NCBI GenBank assembly: GCA_903642265.1
Contig: CAHJWN010000002.1
Location: forward strand, 62,001 to 126,000
DNA: 64,000 nt
Direction of reading: 5' to 3'
Source: Acidobacteriaceae bacterium
GTDB taxonomy: Bacteria; Acidobacteriota; Terriglobia; Terriglobales; Acidobacteriaceae
Shown: in pieces, positions 47,600 through 56,208 of the stretch
How the letters are laid out: every line of letters starts with the position of its first letter
How positions within the stretch are numbered: position 1 is the first letter of the stretch
Notes under the pieces: model-generated
Database searches by the model: none
The model's input: the letters and a program-made list of their open reading frames with translations, nothing else
What the model was told of the DNA's origin: nothing
Translations under genes and position numbers: made by a program

Positions 47600-47870
47600 G
47601 ACAGCTCCTTCAGTAAAGCTCAGTAGAGGATCTGAAGATTACCTGGCCCGGAGTTACTGCGAGTGAGATTAGCAGGTTCGCGCTGGCGACGGCACTCGCT
47701 CTTCCGTCCTCCTGACCCACTGCCCACTCCTAGCGTCTCCTGAGCCACCGCACTTGCCGTCATCCTGAGCAGAGCGAGCTGAACGCAGCGAAGGATGCCG
47801 CAACTCCGCCTCACCCCATCCGCTAGAACCTTCAGCTCCGGCGATATCCAGCCACACTCTCGCAACCGTT
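47600..47870. other. Intergenic region with a REP-like element
   Basis: About 270 bp between comEC and rlmD. It holds the comEC ribosome site (AAGGAG complement at 47605-47610) and a REP-like inverted repeat at 47761-47797. Long frames crossing it are read from the opposite frame of rlmD and are not genes. Confidence 0.5.
47761..47797. repeat. REP-like palindromic element
   Basis: CATCCT at the left and AGGATG at the right enclose GAGC...GCGA, and the sequence is flanked by GT at the left and CCGCA at the right. This form (GTCATCCTGAGC ... GCGAAGGATG) is familiar as a dispersed intergenic repeat in Acidobacteriota and other phyla. Only one copy is evident in this window. Confidence 0.5.
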
Positions 47871-49169
47871 TCACGGAAGCCGGAGAATCGCGACAGCTTC
47901 TATGTGAAACGTCTGCGGAAACATGTCGACGAGGTGCAAGGCAGTGACAGCGTAGCCATAGGAAGAAAGCACCGCGAGATCGCGGGCGAGCGTCACCGGA
48001 TCGCAGGACACATAGACCAGTTCGTGCGCGCGAATGCGACCGAGCAGCGCGCACACCTCGGGCCCAACGCCGGCCCGTGGCGGGTCCATGAGGACCAGAG
48101 AGGGCCGGTCGCGCTGCACAACGGCGGCTTGCAAAAACTCCAGCGCCGTGGCCGCAAAGGCGCGGTGCTGCCTGCCGCGGGGTGCCTTTGAAAGAGCGGC
48201 GGCCAAGTCCGTTGCGGCTGGTTCGGAGGCTTCTACGGCGATCACCTGCTGGAACTGTTCGGCGAGAATGCGGGAGAAAAGGCCTACACCAGCGTAGAGA
48301 TCCCAGGCCAGGCTGCCAGAGTGACTGGCGGTGGCGAGTCGAGCGAGCGTGGAGACGAGAAAGCGGTTGACCTGGAAGAAAGCCCCCCGACTGACCCAGT
48401 GTGGCGCCTGATCGACGCTGTAAATCAAGCCGCGCGTGCCCCATTGCGGTCCCAGTCTCGGACGCTCGGAGCGACGCCCCTGCGGCAGAGGATTGCGCGG
48501 CAGCAAGGCCACGCCTGCTCCGGCAAGTTGCGGAATGGCGCGCTGAGCAGCGATGCAAAATGCCGCAAAATCGGTGTGCGGGGGTCTGCGGGTGAATAAA
48601 GTGATTTGGAACGCTGCGTCATCGGCGTTGGTAAACAACTCAAGCTCAATGGCAGCAGCCAGCCACGTCTGAATGGCGGCAGTACTTTTCGCGAGCTCGA
48701 CGAGCTTCATCGCAGCGCCGATCAGGACCGACGCCGCAATCGGGCACATTGCAATCGGAATGAGCGGGTCTCCGCCCGTGGCATCGTAGCGGTTATAGCC
48801 CACGCAGACTTCGCCATGGACCTCGCCGACGCGCAGCCGAATGCGATTGCGATAGTGCCACGGTTCCGCCGAATGAGATTCAATTGCCGGAAGATTGGCA
48901 ACCCCTGCAGCGCTCATCGTATCGCGCAGGATAGCCTGCTTGATCGCGAGTTGGGCGGGGTAGCTTGCATGCTGATACTGGCAGCCTCCACAGGCGCCAA
49001 AGTGGATGCAGCCAGGGACAACGCGATCAAGAGAGGTTTCAAGGATCTTCGGCTGCGCCGAGCCGGTAATCTCGACGAGTTCACCGGTCAGCACAAACGG
49101 CATCGTCGCGCCAGTGTCAGCTACACCCGAGCCGCCGTAGAGCATCTTGTCGATGCGGAGGGCGGTCAT
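47871..49169 (-). CDS. RlmD/TrmA-family RNA (uracil-C5)-methyltransferase
   Basis: 432 aa from ATG 49169. The start overlaps the stop of the upstream gene by 4 nt (ATGA). An N-terminal TRAM-like domain is followed by an iron-sulfur motif (Cys54, Cys60, Cys63 in CIHFGACGGC). SAM-binding LAWDLYAGVGLFSRIL and the catalytic Cys389 in LVYVSCDPVTLARDL are present. The region LPQGRRSERPRLGPQWG (about 275-295) looks longer and more basic than in relatives. The exact 23S or tRNA target cannot be told from sequence. Confidence 0.88.
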   Translation of the reverse strand: MTALRIDKMLYGGSGVADTGATMPFVLTGELVEITGSAQPKILETSLDRVVPGCIHFGACGGCQYQHASYPAQLAIKQAILRDTMSAAGVANLPAIESHSAEPWHYRNRIRLRVGEVHGEVCVGYNRYDATGGDPLIPIAMCPIAASVLIGAAMKLVELAKSTAAIQTWLAAAIELELFTNADDAAFQITLFTRRPPHTDFAAFCIAAQRAIPQLAGAGVALLPRNPLPQGRRSERPRLGPQWGTRGLIYSVDQAPHWVSRGAFFQVNRFLVSTLARLATASHSGSLAWDLYAGVGLFSRILAEQFQQVIAVEASEPAATDLAAALSKAPRGRQHRAFAATALEFLQAAVVQRDRPSLVLMDPPRAGVGPEVCALLGRIRAHELVYVSCDPVTLARDLAVLSSYGYAVTALHLVDMFPQTFHIEAVAILRLP

Positions 49170-49879
49170 TCGTCGTGGCTCATATAGAAGAGGCTGAGAC
49201 GTGGCAGTCTGCTCATCTCCAGCAACTTCTTCTGCAAAAATTGCTGCTGGACCTGCTTGATCTGGACCGCCTGCATCTTGCCCCGATAGGGTGCAAGCTC
49301 GCGGGCGGCTTGCTCGCGAAGCGCCACCAGTAAGTCTTCCGACGAGGCAGTAAGCAGCGCGGCGAACAGCTTTTCCTCGAAAACGCAAAGTGTGCGATCA
49401 AGCGCTTCTAGCGAGTCGGATGGCTGCAAAGAAGCTGCAAGTTCGCGGAGCCGGACCACCACTTCGGCGGCGGTAGTGTCTGCAGGGGCAGAAAGTTTAG
49501 TGGTCGCTATTCTTTCCGCGTTGGCCCTCAGATAGAGGGCGATCCGGGCCGAGTCGAAGCCGCTGTTTTGCGGCTGATTCGCGTCTGCGGGAGCGGTGCC
49601 GATGCTGGCTTCTTTGGCCTGCTCGACTGCCTCCATCACGGCCTGCGCGCACCACGCAAGACCGTTGACCTTGCGAGTCCGCCCACGTGCGCTCGCAAGC
49701 CTGGCGGCGTGCTTGTCGAAGGCATTGTCGACGCCGCGAAGCACAGCCTCGAGTGGGACACCGGCTTCACGCCAGGTCTCGATCAGCGCCCAGTCAAGCG
49801 TGGAGAGCATGAGCAAAGAGCCGCGCCGCTGCTGAAAGCGCTCTTCAATTTCGGTGAAGTAGTTGAAGTAGTTCTGCAT
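49166..49879 (-). CDS. Conserved hypothetical protein (237 aa)
   Basis: Start at ATG 49879 (MQNYFNYFTEIEERFQQRRG); the frame extends to 49912 but the extra residues look non-coding. It is a soluble helical protein. The first 90 residues (LDWALIETWREAGVPLEAVL, GVDNAFDKHAARL) look like a small helix-rich nucleic-acid or protein-binding domain; the C-terminus is coiled-coil prone (QIKQVQQQFLQKKLLEMSRL). It is coupled to the RNA methyltransferase gene by an ATGA overlap, which hints at a linked role. No family is recognised. Confidence 0.68.
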   Translation of the reverse strand: MQNYFNYFTEIEERFQQRRGSLLMLSTLDWALIETWREAGVPLEAVLRGVDNAFDKHAARLASARGRTRKVNGLAWCAQAVMEAVEQAKEASIGTAPADANQPQNSGFDSARIALYLRANAERIATTKLSAPADTTAAEVVVRLRELAASLQPSDSLEALDRTLCVFEEKLFAALLTASSEDLLVALREQAARELAPYRGKMQAVQIKQVQQQFLQKKLLEMSRLPRLSLFYMSHDE

Positions 49880-50053
49880 GATGGTCGAACTACAGTTTAC
49901 CGGGCGCGCCATGGAGAAGACGCAGCGGTTTAGCGCGGGTGACAGAATCCCCGCGGTGCAAGTGGCAGTTGTCGGGCTGTGGGAGTTGGCGGCGACAGCA
50001 GATGCAAACTGGCTCTGGCAATGACAGAAGGGTAAAGTCTACGTGGTCTGTCT

Positions 50054-50854
50054 CTACCGTTTCTGTTTCTGATTCCGTTCGTAGATGATCCGAAGGCCGG
50101 TTAAGGTCAGCATGTCATCCACAGTCGTGATGAACTTCGAGCCACCCGCAATGAGCTTCGCCAGCCCGCCCGTCGCAACCACCTTCGTCTCCGGCCCAAG
50201 CTCGGCAATCATGCGTTCGAGAATGCCATCGATGAGGCCGATGTAGCCGTAGTAGAGGCCGATCTGCATGTTGTCGACCGTGTTTGTGCCAATCACCTTG
50301 GCCGGGCGCTTGATGTCGACTCTAGGAAGCCTTGCGGCGCGTGCGAACAGCGCATCGGCGGAGATGCGCAGGCCCGGCGCAATCGCGCCACCGAGGAACT
50401 CGCCTTTTTTGCTGATGACGTCGAATGTTGTCGCCGTGCCCATGTCGACGACGATGGATGGCCCACCAAATGACTCGAATGCGGCGACACAGTTGACGAT
50501 GCGATCAGCACCCACCTCGGATGGATTGTCGGTGAGAACAGGGAGGCCGGTCTTGATGCCTGGCTCAATAAAGAGGGGCTTGAGCTTGTTGCCGGCACTA
50601 AAGTAGAGATCGCAAACCTGCTTGAGAATTGGATCGAGCGGTGGAACCACCGATGAGATGGCAATGCCGTCGACCACCGACATCTCCAATTTAGAAAGCG
50701 CAAAAAGGTTGGCGAGAATGACGCCGAACTCCGAAGCAGTCTGGTGTACGGGCGTTGTGATGCGCCAGTCGGAGACGAGTCGCGGCGGTTGCGCGGTGAG
50801 GTCGTAGAGACCAAGCACGGTGTTGGTGTTGCCGGCGTCAATTACGAGAAGCAT
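50054..50854 (-). CDS. coaX: Type III pantothenate kinase CoaX
   Basis: 266 aa. It phosphorylates pantothenate as the first step of CoA synthesis. ASKHA-fold motifs are LLVIDAGNTNTVLGLYD, PSEVGADRIVNCVAA, VDMGTATTFDVI and VATGGLAKLIAGG. The gene starts 10 nt before the end of birA. TAGAAT lies exactly 6 nt upstream of the ATG, overlapping the birA end, so it may have its own leaderless promoter. Confidence 0.94.
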   Translation of the reverse strand: MLLVIDAGNTNTVLGLYDLTAQPPRLVSDWRITTPVHQTASEFGVILANLFALSKLEMSVVDGIAISSVVPPLDPILKQVCDLYFSAGNKLKPLFIEPGIKTGLPVLTDNPSEVGADRIVNCVAAFESFGGPSIVVDMGTATTFDVISKKGEFLGGAIAPGLRISADALFARAARLPRVDIKRPAKVIGTNTVDNMQIGLYYGYIGLIDGILERMIAELGPETKVVATGGLAKLIAGGSKFITTVDDMLTLTGLRIIYERNQKQKR

Positions 50855-50863
50855 GCAGCGATT

Positions 50864-51670
50864 CTATTCCGGCCGCACGCCGCCGGAGAGAACAGTGCGG
50901 ACCACGCCATCATCGCCGATAACGAGCAGGAAGCCCCTGCGGTCTAGACCAGCGGTAGTGCCAGCGTAGCCACCATCTTCATCGACGCAGACGCGCTTGC
51001 CTTCGACCCAGGTGGAGGCAGCAGTAAACCGTTCCAGCAACGAAGAGCCTTGAAGATTGCCGCGCAGTTCCGCTTCGAGCAGATCAATCTCGGACTCCAG
51101 GGCAACCAGGAGATTGGCCAGCAGGGCTTCCCGGTAAGCAATTGTGTTGCTCTCGATGCGGAGGGAGGTTGCAAGTTCAGCAAGTTCGGGAGGGAAGGCA
51201 GTGTGATTGACGTTGATACCAATGCCGATGACGGCGTAGCGAAGGTGCGCGGGGGTTCCGGGGTAGCTTGCGGTTTCGACAAGGATGCCGCCGCACTTCT
51301 TCGTTCCGATGAGGAGGTCGTTCGGCCAGCGGATGTCCGCTTCAAGATGTGCGGTCTCGCGGATGGCGCGCTGCGCAGCGAGACCGGCAGCAAGCGAGAG
51401 CCAGAGAGCCTCAGACAGAGCAATCGACGGGCGCACGATAGCCGAGACGTAAAGGCCGTCTCCTGCGGCGGAGTGCCAGGAATGGCCTCCCCTGCCTCGG
51501 CCTGCGGTCTGCTCATCGGCGATAAAGACGGTGCCGTCGGGAGCATCGGCAGTGGCTGCTTCAACCGCGCGGGAATTCGTCGAGTCAATAGTGGTGAAGT
51601 AGTTGAGAAGCGCGGCGAAACGAGTGTTGGCGATGGATGCAGTTACGAGTTGAAGGTCCAAGGCTGGCAT
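50864..51670 (-). CDS. birA: Biotin--[acetyl-CoA-carboxylase] ligase BirA, monofunctional
   Basis: 268 aa from ATG 51670 (a TTG at 51727 would add 19 residues). It attaches biotin to carboxyl carrier proteins. Motifs TTIDSTNSRAVEAA, the ligase loop GRGRGGHSW, RWPNDLLIGTKKCGGILVE and GIGINVNH are present. There is no N-terminal winged helix, so unlike E. coli BirA it should not repress biotin genes. No clear ribosome site is visible. It lies 140 bp downstream of nadC. Confidence 0.92.
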   Translation of the reverse strand: MPALDLQLVTASIANTRFAALLNYFTTIDSTNSRAVEAATADAPDGTVFIADEQTAGRGRGGHSWHSAAGDGLYVSAIVRPSIALSEALWLSLAAGLAAQRAIRETAHLEADIRWPNDLLIGTKKCGGILVETASYPGTPAHLRYAVIGIGINVNHTAFPPELAELATSLRIESNTIAYREALLANLLVALESEIDLLEAELRGNLQGSSLLERFTAASTWVEGKRVCVDEDGGYAGTTAGLDRRGFLLVIGDDGVVRTVLSGGVRPE

Positions 51671-51810
51671 TATTTGTACTAAACGTTCGGTAAAGATCCA
51701 AGCAGTTTTAGGTGTGACTCTCAACAAGACTTTATGGTGTAACTCATCGGAGCTTGATGGTGCTCAGCTGTCGGCTACATCAGCTTCCCATGAGATGCCA
51801 ACTCGCTCGA

Positions 51811-52719
51811 TTAGAAGGTGGATTGGTCGACAGTAATCCGCATGCTCAGGTCAACGGCTACGGCCGAATGAGTGAGAGCGCCGACCGAGATGAGGTCGGG
51901 GCCAGCAAGGGCATAAGCGCGAACGGTCTTGAGGTTCATATTGCCGGAAGCTTCGATCGGGATGGTGGGCAGGGCTTTTCGGATCTGCTTAACGGCTTTC
52001 TTCACCGCTGCGGGCTTCATGTTGTCGAGCAGGATGGACTCTGCATCGCCGCTTATGGCTTCCTGTAGTTCAGCTTCTGACCGGACCTCGACCTGCACCA
52101 TCTGGCCCTGCTTACGACCCTTGAGGGCATTCGCAAGCGCGACCGGAAGCCCTCCGCCCAGCGAAATGTGATTGTTCTTGATCAGAATGCCGTCCTGGAG
52201 ATTGAGTCGATGGTTGACGCCGCCGCCGCAGACGACCGCGTACTTGTCGAGAATGCGGAGACCGGGTATCGTCTTCCGGGTGTCAAGGATCTTGGTGGCG
52301 ATTCCGGTTTTGGCCTTGGTGCCTGCGACCGCCTTCACGTATTCGTTAGTCAGCGTGGCGATCCCGGACATCCGCTGCATCAGGTTCAAAATGACTCGCT
52401 CGCAGGAGAGAATGGCGGCGGCGTTATGGCGAATGACAGCGATCGGCTGACCCTTCTTGACTCTGACGCCATCGAAAATCTCCGGGTGCGAAATGATTTC
52501 GAAACGGCCGGGCGGCGTGGCGGACATCTTCGCAAATGCTTCGAAGAAGATCGGAATGCAACCCAGTCCGGAGACGATGCAGGCCTGCTTGGCGATTATG
52601 GTTCCCGTGGCCCGCAGGCGGGGCGGGATGGTGAGCGCGGTGGTCACATCCTGCGAGGCTTTATCTTCGGCGAGGGCGCCATCGATGATGGCACGTACGC
52701 GTTTGCTGTTCCAATCCAT
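51811..52719 (-). CDS. nadC: Nicotinate-nucleotide pyrophosphorylase (carboxylating) NadC
   Basis: 302 aa. It makes nicotinate mononucleotide from quinolinate and PRPP in NAD synthesis. Family motifs are ILNLMQRMSGIATLT, ILDTRKTIPGLRILDKYAV, GGGVNHRLNLQDGILIKNNH and IEASGNMNL. AGGA lies 8 nt before the ATG. It is followed by birA and coaX in the same direction, a cofactor cluster; nadA and nadB are not in the window. Confidence 0.95.
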   Translation of the reverse strand: MDWNSKRVRAIIDGALAEDKASQDVTTALTIPPRLRATGTIIAKQACIVSGLGCIPIFFEAFAKMSATPPGRFEIISHPEIFDGVRVKKGQPIAVIRHNAAAILSCERVILNLMQRMSGIATLTNEYVKAVAGTKAKTGIATKILDTRKTIPGLRILDKYAVVCGGGVNHRLNLQDGILIKNNHISLGGGLPVALANALKGRKQGQMVQVEVRSEAELQEAISGDAESILLDNMKPAAVKKAVKQIRKALPTIPIEASGNMNLKTVRAYALAGPDLISVGALTHSAVAVDLSMRITVDQSTF

Positions 52720-52829
52720 GTAGCAATCCTAAACCCGTATGGATGCGATTACAGGTGAGTCAATGCAGATTGCGATGGTGCCGGGTCGATGAACAACGAC
52801 GTGCATCTTATTTGCAGGAATTTTCTTCT

Positions 52830-53243
52830 GTGAGGCGCGTCATCTCTTTATCTCACCAGTTCGCCTATCTCCTGCTGTTAGCGCTGCCAATTGCGTGCAT
52901 GTCGTGGACTGTGACGCATGAAGAGGTTTTCCGTGAACCCCGCGAATGGTGTAAATGCCGCAGCACGGACTGCAAACGCGTAGCGCAACGGAAATTTTTC
53001 TACCTATTCACATGCGAGTACTGCTTCAGCCATTATGTGACCGCGCTTGTACTGCTGGTCACGCGGTTCACGCTTCTTTACGACGGTTGGCGCGGCTATG
53101 TTCTCGCGGAGTTTGCGCTGGTGTGGCTTGCCAATATCTATATGAGTTTCTTCAATCGTCTAAGGCTGGATATCAAACACGAGAATGTCGCAATCGCAGT
53201 AGACCAGGTGAAGGTAGAAGGGGCTGCTTCAACAGCAAAGTAA
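52830..53243 (+). CDS. Membrane protein with a cysteine-rich loop
   Basis: 137 aa from GTG 52830 (AGGA 10 nt upstream). One N-terminal helix (HQFAYLLLLALPIACMSW) is followed by a loop with five cysteines (WCKCRSTDC and TCEYC) and two further helices (YVTALVLLVTRFTLLYDGW, YVLAEFALVWLANIYMSFF). The CEYCFSHYVTALVLLV segment resembles the C-x2-C at the helix start of DUF1360 proteins, but I cannot confirm it. The ends of this gene and valS are only 2 nt apart. Confidence 0.6.
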   Translation: MRRVISLSHQFAYLLLLALPIACMSWTVTHEEVFREPREWCKCRSTDCKRVAQRKFFYLFTCEYCFSHYVTALVLLVTRFTLLYDGWRGYVLAEFALVWLANIYMSFFNRLRLDIKHENVAIAVDQVKVEGAASTAK

Positions 53244-53245
53244 AA

Positions 53246-56107
53246 CTAGCCTTGTGGGAGGGCGTCCAAGGCGGTCTTGGTTTTGCCGTAGAGCATCTTC
53301 GTCTCGGCGTGCTGCTTGCGAAGGCCCTCGACGATGTTGACAGGCGCCTTGGCCATAAACGCCTCATTGGTAAGTTGGCGATCGGCGGCGATCAGGCCTT
53401 TCTCGTACTTTGCTAGGTCTTTCGTAAGGCGCTCTCGCTCTGCTGGCACATCGATGGTGCGGGCGTAGACGACTTGAACGTCAAACGATGCAGATGAGCG
53501 AGTACCTTCACCGGAGAGCGTAGATGGGGCCAGTTCGACGGCACTGACGCGGGCGAGTTTAGCCAGCATCTCGGCATTCGCCTGGGCGAGGGTGGACTTG
53601 CCCGATGCCGAGTAGATGCGGATGGGCGTGGCTTCCTTTTCGGGCATACCCATCTCCTTGCGAAGGCCGCGTACGGCAACAATGAGCTGCTGCAGAGTCT
53701 CCATGTCGCCCACCGCTGCTTCGTCGAGAGGATAGTCTGCGGCTTGTGGAAAGCGGGTTAGCGCGATGGATTTTGCAGGTGGTGCATCGTTGAAAAGGGC
53801 ATGCCATATTTCTTCGGTAATAAAGGGCATGAAGGGGCTGAGGAGGCGCAAAGCGGACTCGAAGACGTGGGTAAAAGCTACAAGCGAGGCAAGTGCTTCG
53901 GTATTGTTCCCTTCTGCAACGAAAGTGAGACGGAGCTTGATGATCTCGAGGTACCAGTCGCAGAGGTCGCCCCAGAAGAACTGGTAGACGGCAGATGCGG
54001 CTTCGTCGAAGCGATAGTCCGCAAGCGACTTGTTGACCTCAGCAGCGGTGATGCTGAAGCGGGAGAGGATCCAGCGGGTTTCGAGCGGCAGAGATAAGGC
54101 CGACCCGACGCTTTGCGACGAGACAGCAAAGGAGGCGGCGCCCAGGCTGTCGCGGTCGATCATCACGCCGGCTTCCTTTGCGCGCTCGATGTTCATGAAG
54201 AGAAAACGCGCGGCGTTCCAAATCTTGTTTGCGAAGGCGCGGTTGCCTTCGGTGCGGGCCTCGGAGAAGGCGATGTCGGTGCCAGGCGAAGCCATGCTTG
54301 CGAGGGTGAATCGAACCGCATCCGTACCGAAGCGGGTGATGACGTCTATCGGGTCGACGACGTTGCCCTTCGTCTTCGACATCTTCTGACGATCGGCGTC
54401 GCGCACGAGCGCGTGGATGTACACCTCACGAAACGGGACAGCATCGGCAAGCGTACGCTTCGACCCGTCTGGCATCGGCACGTCGAGCATGAAGTGCGAT
54501 CCCAGCATAATCATGCGGGCGACCCAGAAGAAGAGAATGTCAAAGCCGGTGACGAGCAGCTGGGTGGGATAGAAGGCGGCTAAGTCAGGGCTTAGGGCAA
54601 AGGGACCCGAGCCCTCGTCTCTCGTCCCTGCTCCCTCTTTTCCGGGCCAGCCGAACACTGTGAACGGCAGGAGCCCGGACGAAAACCACGTGTCGAGAAC
54701 ATCAGTCTCCTGCGTGATGTCTCTTGAACTGCAATGGGCACAGGCAGCGGGCGTGTCGCGCGCAACCGTGATCTGGCTGCAGGTCTTGCAATGCCAGGCG
54801 GGAATGCGGTGGCCCCACCAGAGCTGGCGCGAGATGCACCAGTCGTAGATGTTGTGCATCCACTCGTCGTAAACCTTGCGGTACTGGTCCGGCGTGAACT
54901 TGATGTGACCCTGCTCTACGGCGGCAATCGCGTTGGCGGCGATGCTAGCTCCGCCGGTCGATGGGGCCTTGTTGACGGCGACGAACCATTGCTTGGAGAG
55001 GCGTGGCTCGATGATGTCCTTGGTGCGATCGCACAGACCTATGCTGTTGTTGTGGTCTTTGATTGCGACGAGAAGGCCTTGGGCTTCCAGGTCGGCAACG
55101 ATTTGCCTGCGGGCGTCGAATCGATCGAGCCCGTGGTATGGCGAGCCGGGCAGATCAATGTGCGCGGTTGTGTCCATGATGTTGATGTTCGCCAGGGCGT
55201 GGCGTTGGCCGATTGCGAAGTCGTTGGGGTCATGTGCGGGCGTTACTTTTACGGCGCCGGTGCCAAACTCAGGCTTCGCCCACTCATCGGCAATGATGGG
55301 GATCTCGCGACCGACCAACGGCAGCGTCAGGAGTTTGCCAACGAGATGCATGTAGCGTTCGTCGGAAGGGTTGACGGCAACGGCCACGTCACCAAGCATG
55401 GTCTCGGGGCGGGTGGTCGCGATGACGATGGAGCCTGATCCATCCGCAAGTGGGTAGCGGATTTCGTAGAGCTTGCCGAGTTGATCCTCGTGAATCACTT
55501 CAAGATCGGAGATGGCTGTCTGGCAGCCGGGACACCAGTTCACGATGTACGCGCCGCGATAGATCAGGCCCTGCTCGTAAAGCCGGACGAAAGCCTCCTT
55601 TACCGCAACGTTCAGGTTCTCATCCATCGTGAAGTACTCGCGGGACCAGTCAACAGTGCTGCCGAGGCGCTTCATCTGGTCGAGAATTGCGTTTCCATAC
55701 AGCGACTTCCACTGCCAGACCCGGGCTTCGAAGGCTTCCCGGCCAAGCTGCTGGCGGGTGGTGCCTTCAGCCTTCAACTGACGCTCGACCATCATCTGCG
55801 TGGCAATGCCGGCGTGATCCGTGCCGGGCACCCAAAGAGCCGTGTCGCCCAACATGCGATGCCAGCGCGTGAGAATGTCCATCTCCGTCTGGTTGAGCAT
55901 ATGGCCGATATGCAGACGGCCAGTGACGTTAGGCGGAGGAAGAAGCTGGACGAACTTTTTGGCCTCGTCGTTCGTAGATGAGAGAGGCGTCGCAACGTCG
56001 AAGAGGCGCTCTGTCACCCAGTAATCGGCCCAGCGCTGTTCGATTGTGGATGGGTCATACGCTTTGGGCAGGGCTTCTTTGGGTTCGTGCTGGCTCTCAG
56101 GATTCAT
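53246..56107 (-). CDS. valS: Valyl-tRNA synthetase ValS
   Basis: 953 aa class Ia synthetase charging tRNA-Val. HIGH at residues 66-69 (NVTGRLHIGHML) and the KMSKS-type loop as KMSKTKGNVVDP (about 575) are present, together with the CP1 editing domain (TTRPETMLGDVAVAVNP) and a C-terminal coiled coil. Residues about 491-507 (between GWPGK and DLAAFYPTQ) hold an extra Gly/charged stretch encoded by repeat-like DNA. The ribosome site is weak (AAAGG 3 nt before ATG). It is a single gene. Confidence 0.96.
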   Translation of the reverse strand: MNPESQHEPKEALPKAYDPSTIEQRWADYWVTERLFDVATPLSSTNDEAKKFVQLLPPPNVTGRLHIGHMLNQTEMDILTRWHRMLGDTALWVPGTDHAGIATQMMVERQLKAEGTTRQQLGREAFEARVWQWKSLYGNAILDQMKRLGSTVDWSREYFTMDENLNVAVKEAFVRLYEQGLIYRGAYIVNWCPGCQTAISDLEVIHEDQLGKLYEIRYPLADGSGSIVIATTRPETMLGDVAVAVNPSDERYMHLVGKLLTLPLVGREIPIIADEWAKPEFGTGAVKVTPAHDPNDFAIGQRHALANINIMDTTAHIDLPGSPYHGLDRFDARRQIVADLEAQGLLVAIKDHNNSIGLCDRTKDIIEPRLSKQWFVAVNKAPSTGGASIAANAIAAVEQGHIKFTPDQYRKVYDEWMHNIYDWCISRQLWWGHRIPAWHCKTCSQITVARDTPAACAHCSSRDITQETDVLDTWFSSGLLPFTVFGWPGKEGAGTRDEGSGPFALSPDLAAFYPTQLLVTGFDILFFWVARMIMLGSHFMLDVPMPDGSKRTLADAVPFREVYIHALVRDADRQKMSKTKGNVVDPIDVITRFGTDAVRFTLASMASPGTDIAFSEARTEGNRAFANKIWNAARFLFMNIERAKEAGVMIDRDSLGAASFAVSSQSVGSALSLPLETRWILSRFSITAAEVNKSLADYRFDEAASAVYQFFWGDLCDWYLEIIKLRLTFVAEGNNTEALASLVAFTHVFESALRLLSPFMPFITEEIWHALFNDAPPAKSIALTRFPQAADYPLDEAAVGDMETLQQLIVAVRGLRKEMGMPEKEATPIRIYSASGKSTLAQANAEMLAKLARVSAVELAPSTLSGEGTRSSASFDVQVVYARTIDVPAERERLTKDLAKYEKGLIAADRQLTNEAFMAKAPVNIVEGLRKQHAETKMLYGKTKTALDALPQG
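54587..54637 (-). repeat. In-frame repeat-like insertion within valS
   Basis: The minus strand reads GAGGGAGCAGGGACGAGAGA then CGAGGGCTCGGGTCCC, a run of G-rich GGGA/CGAG units. It encodes EGAGTRDEGSGPFALSP between two segments (GWPG and DLAAFYPTQ) that are nearly contiguous in other ValS proteins. The base pattern looks like dispersed intergenic sequence captured in frame. Confidence 0.5.
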
Positions 56108-56208
56108 GAGCCTTTAAGGGTAGCAGGTCAGGCGGAAAGGACAGTTCAGCAGCAAACGAGGCTGTAGACTTTTGTCCTGGGAAGCGTTTTTGTGGAGGCT
56201 ATCCGTTT

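Noticed and set aside
47620-48558. 312-codon minus-strand frame
   Set aside because: Overlaps the RNA methyltransferase gene in another frame; Arg/Ser-rich translation typical of high-GC shadow frames.
51660-51700. TTGGAT-N17-TACAAA as birA promoter
   Set aside because: The hexamer ends only 2 nt before the ATG, so transcription would begin inside the gene; the spacing is wrong for either a leader or a leaderless start.
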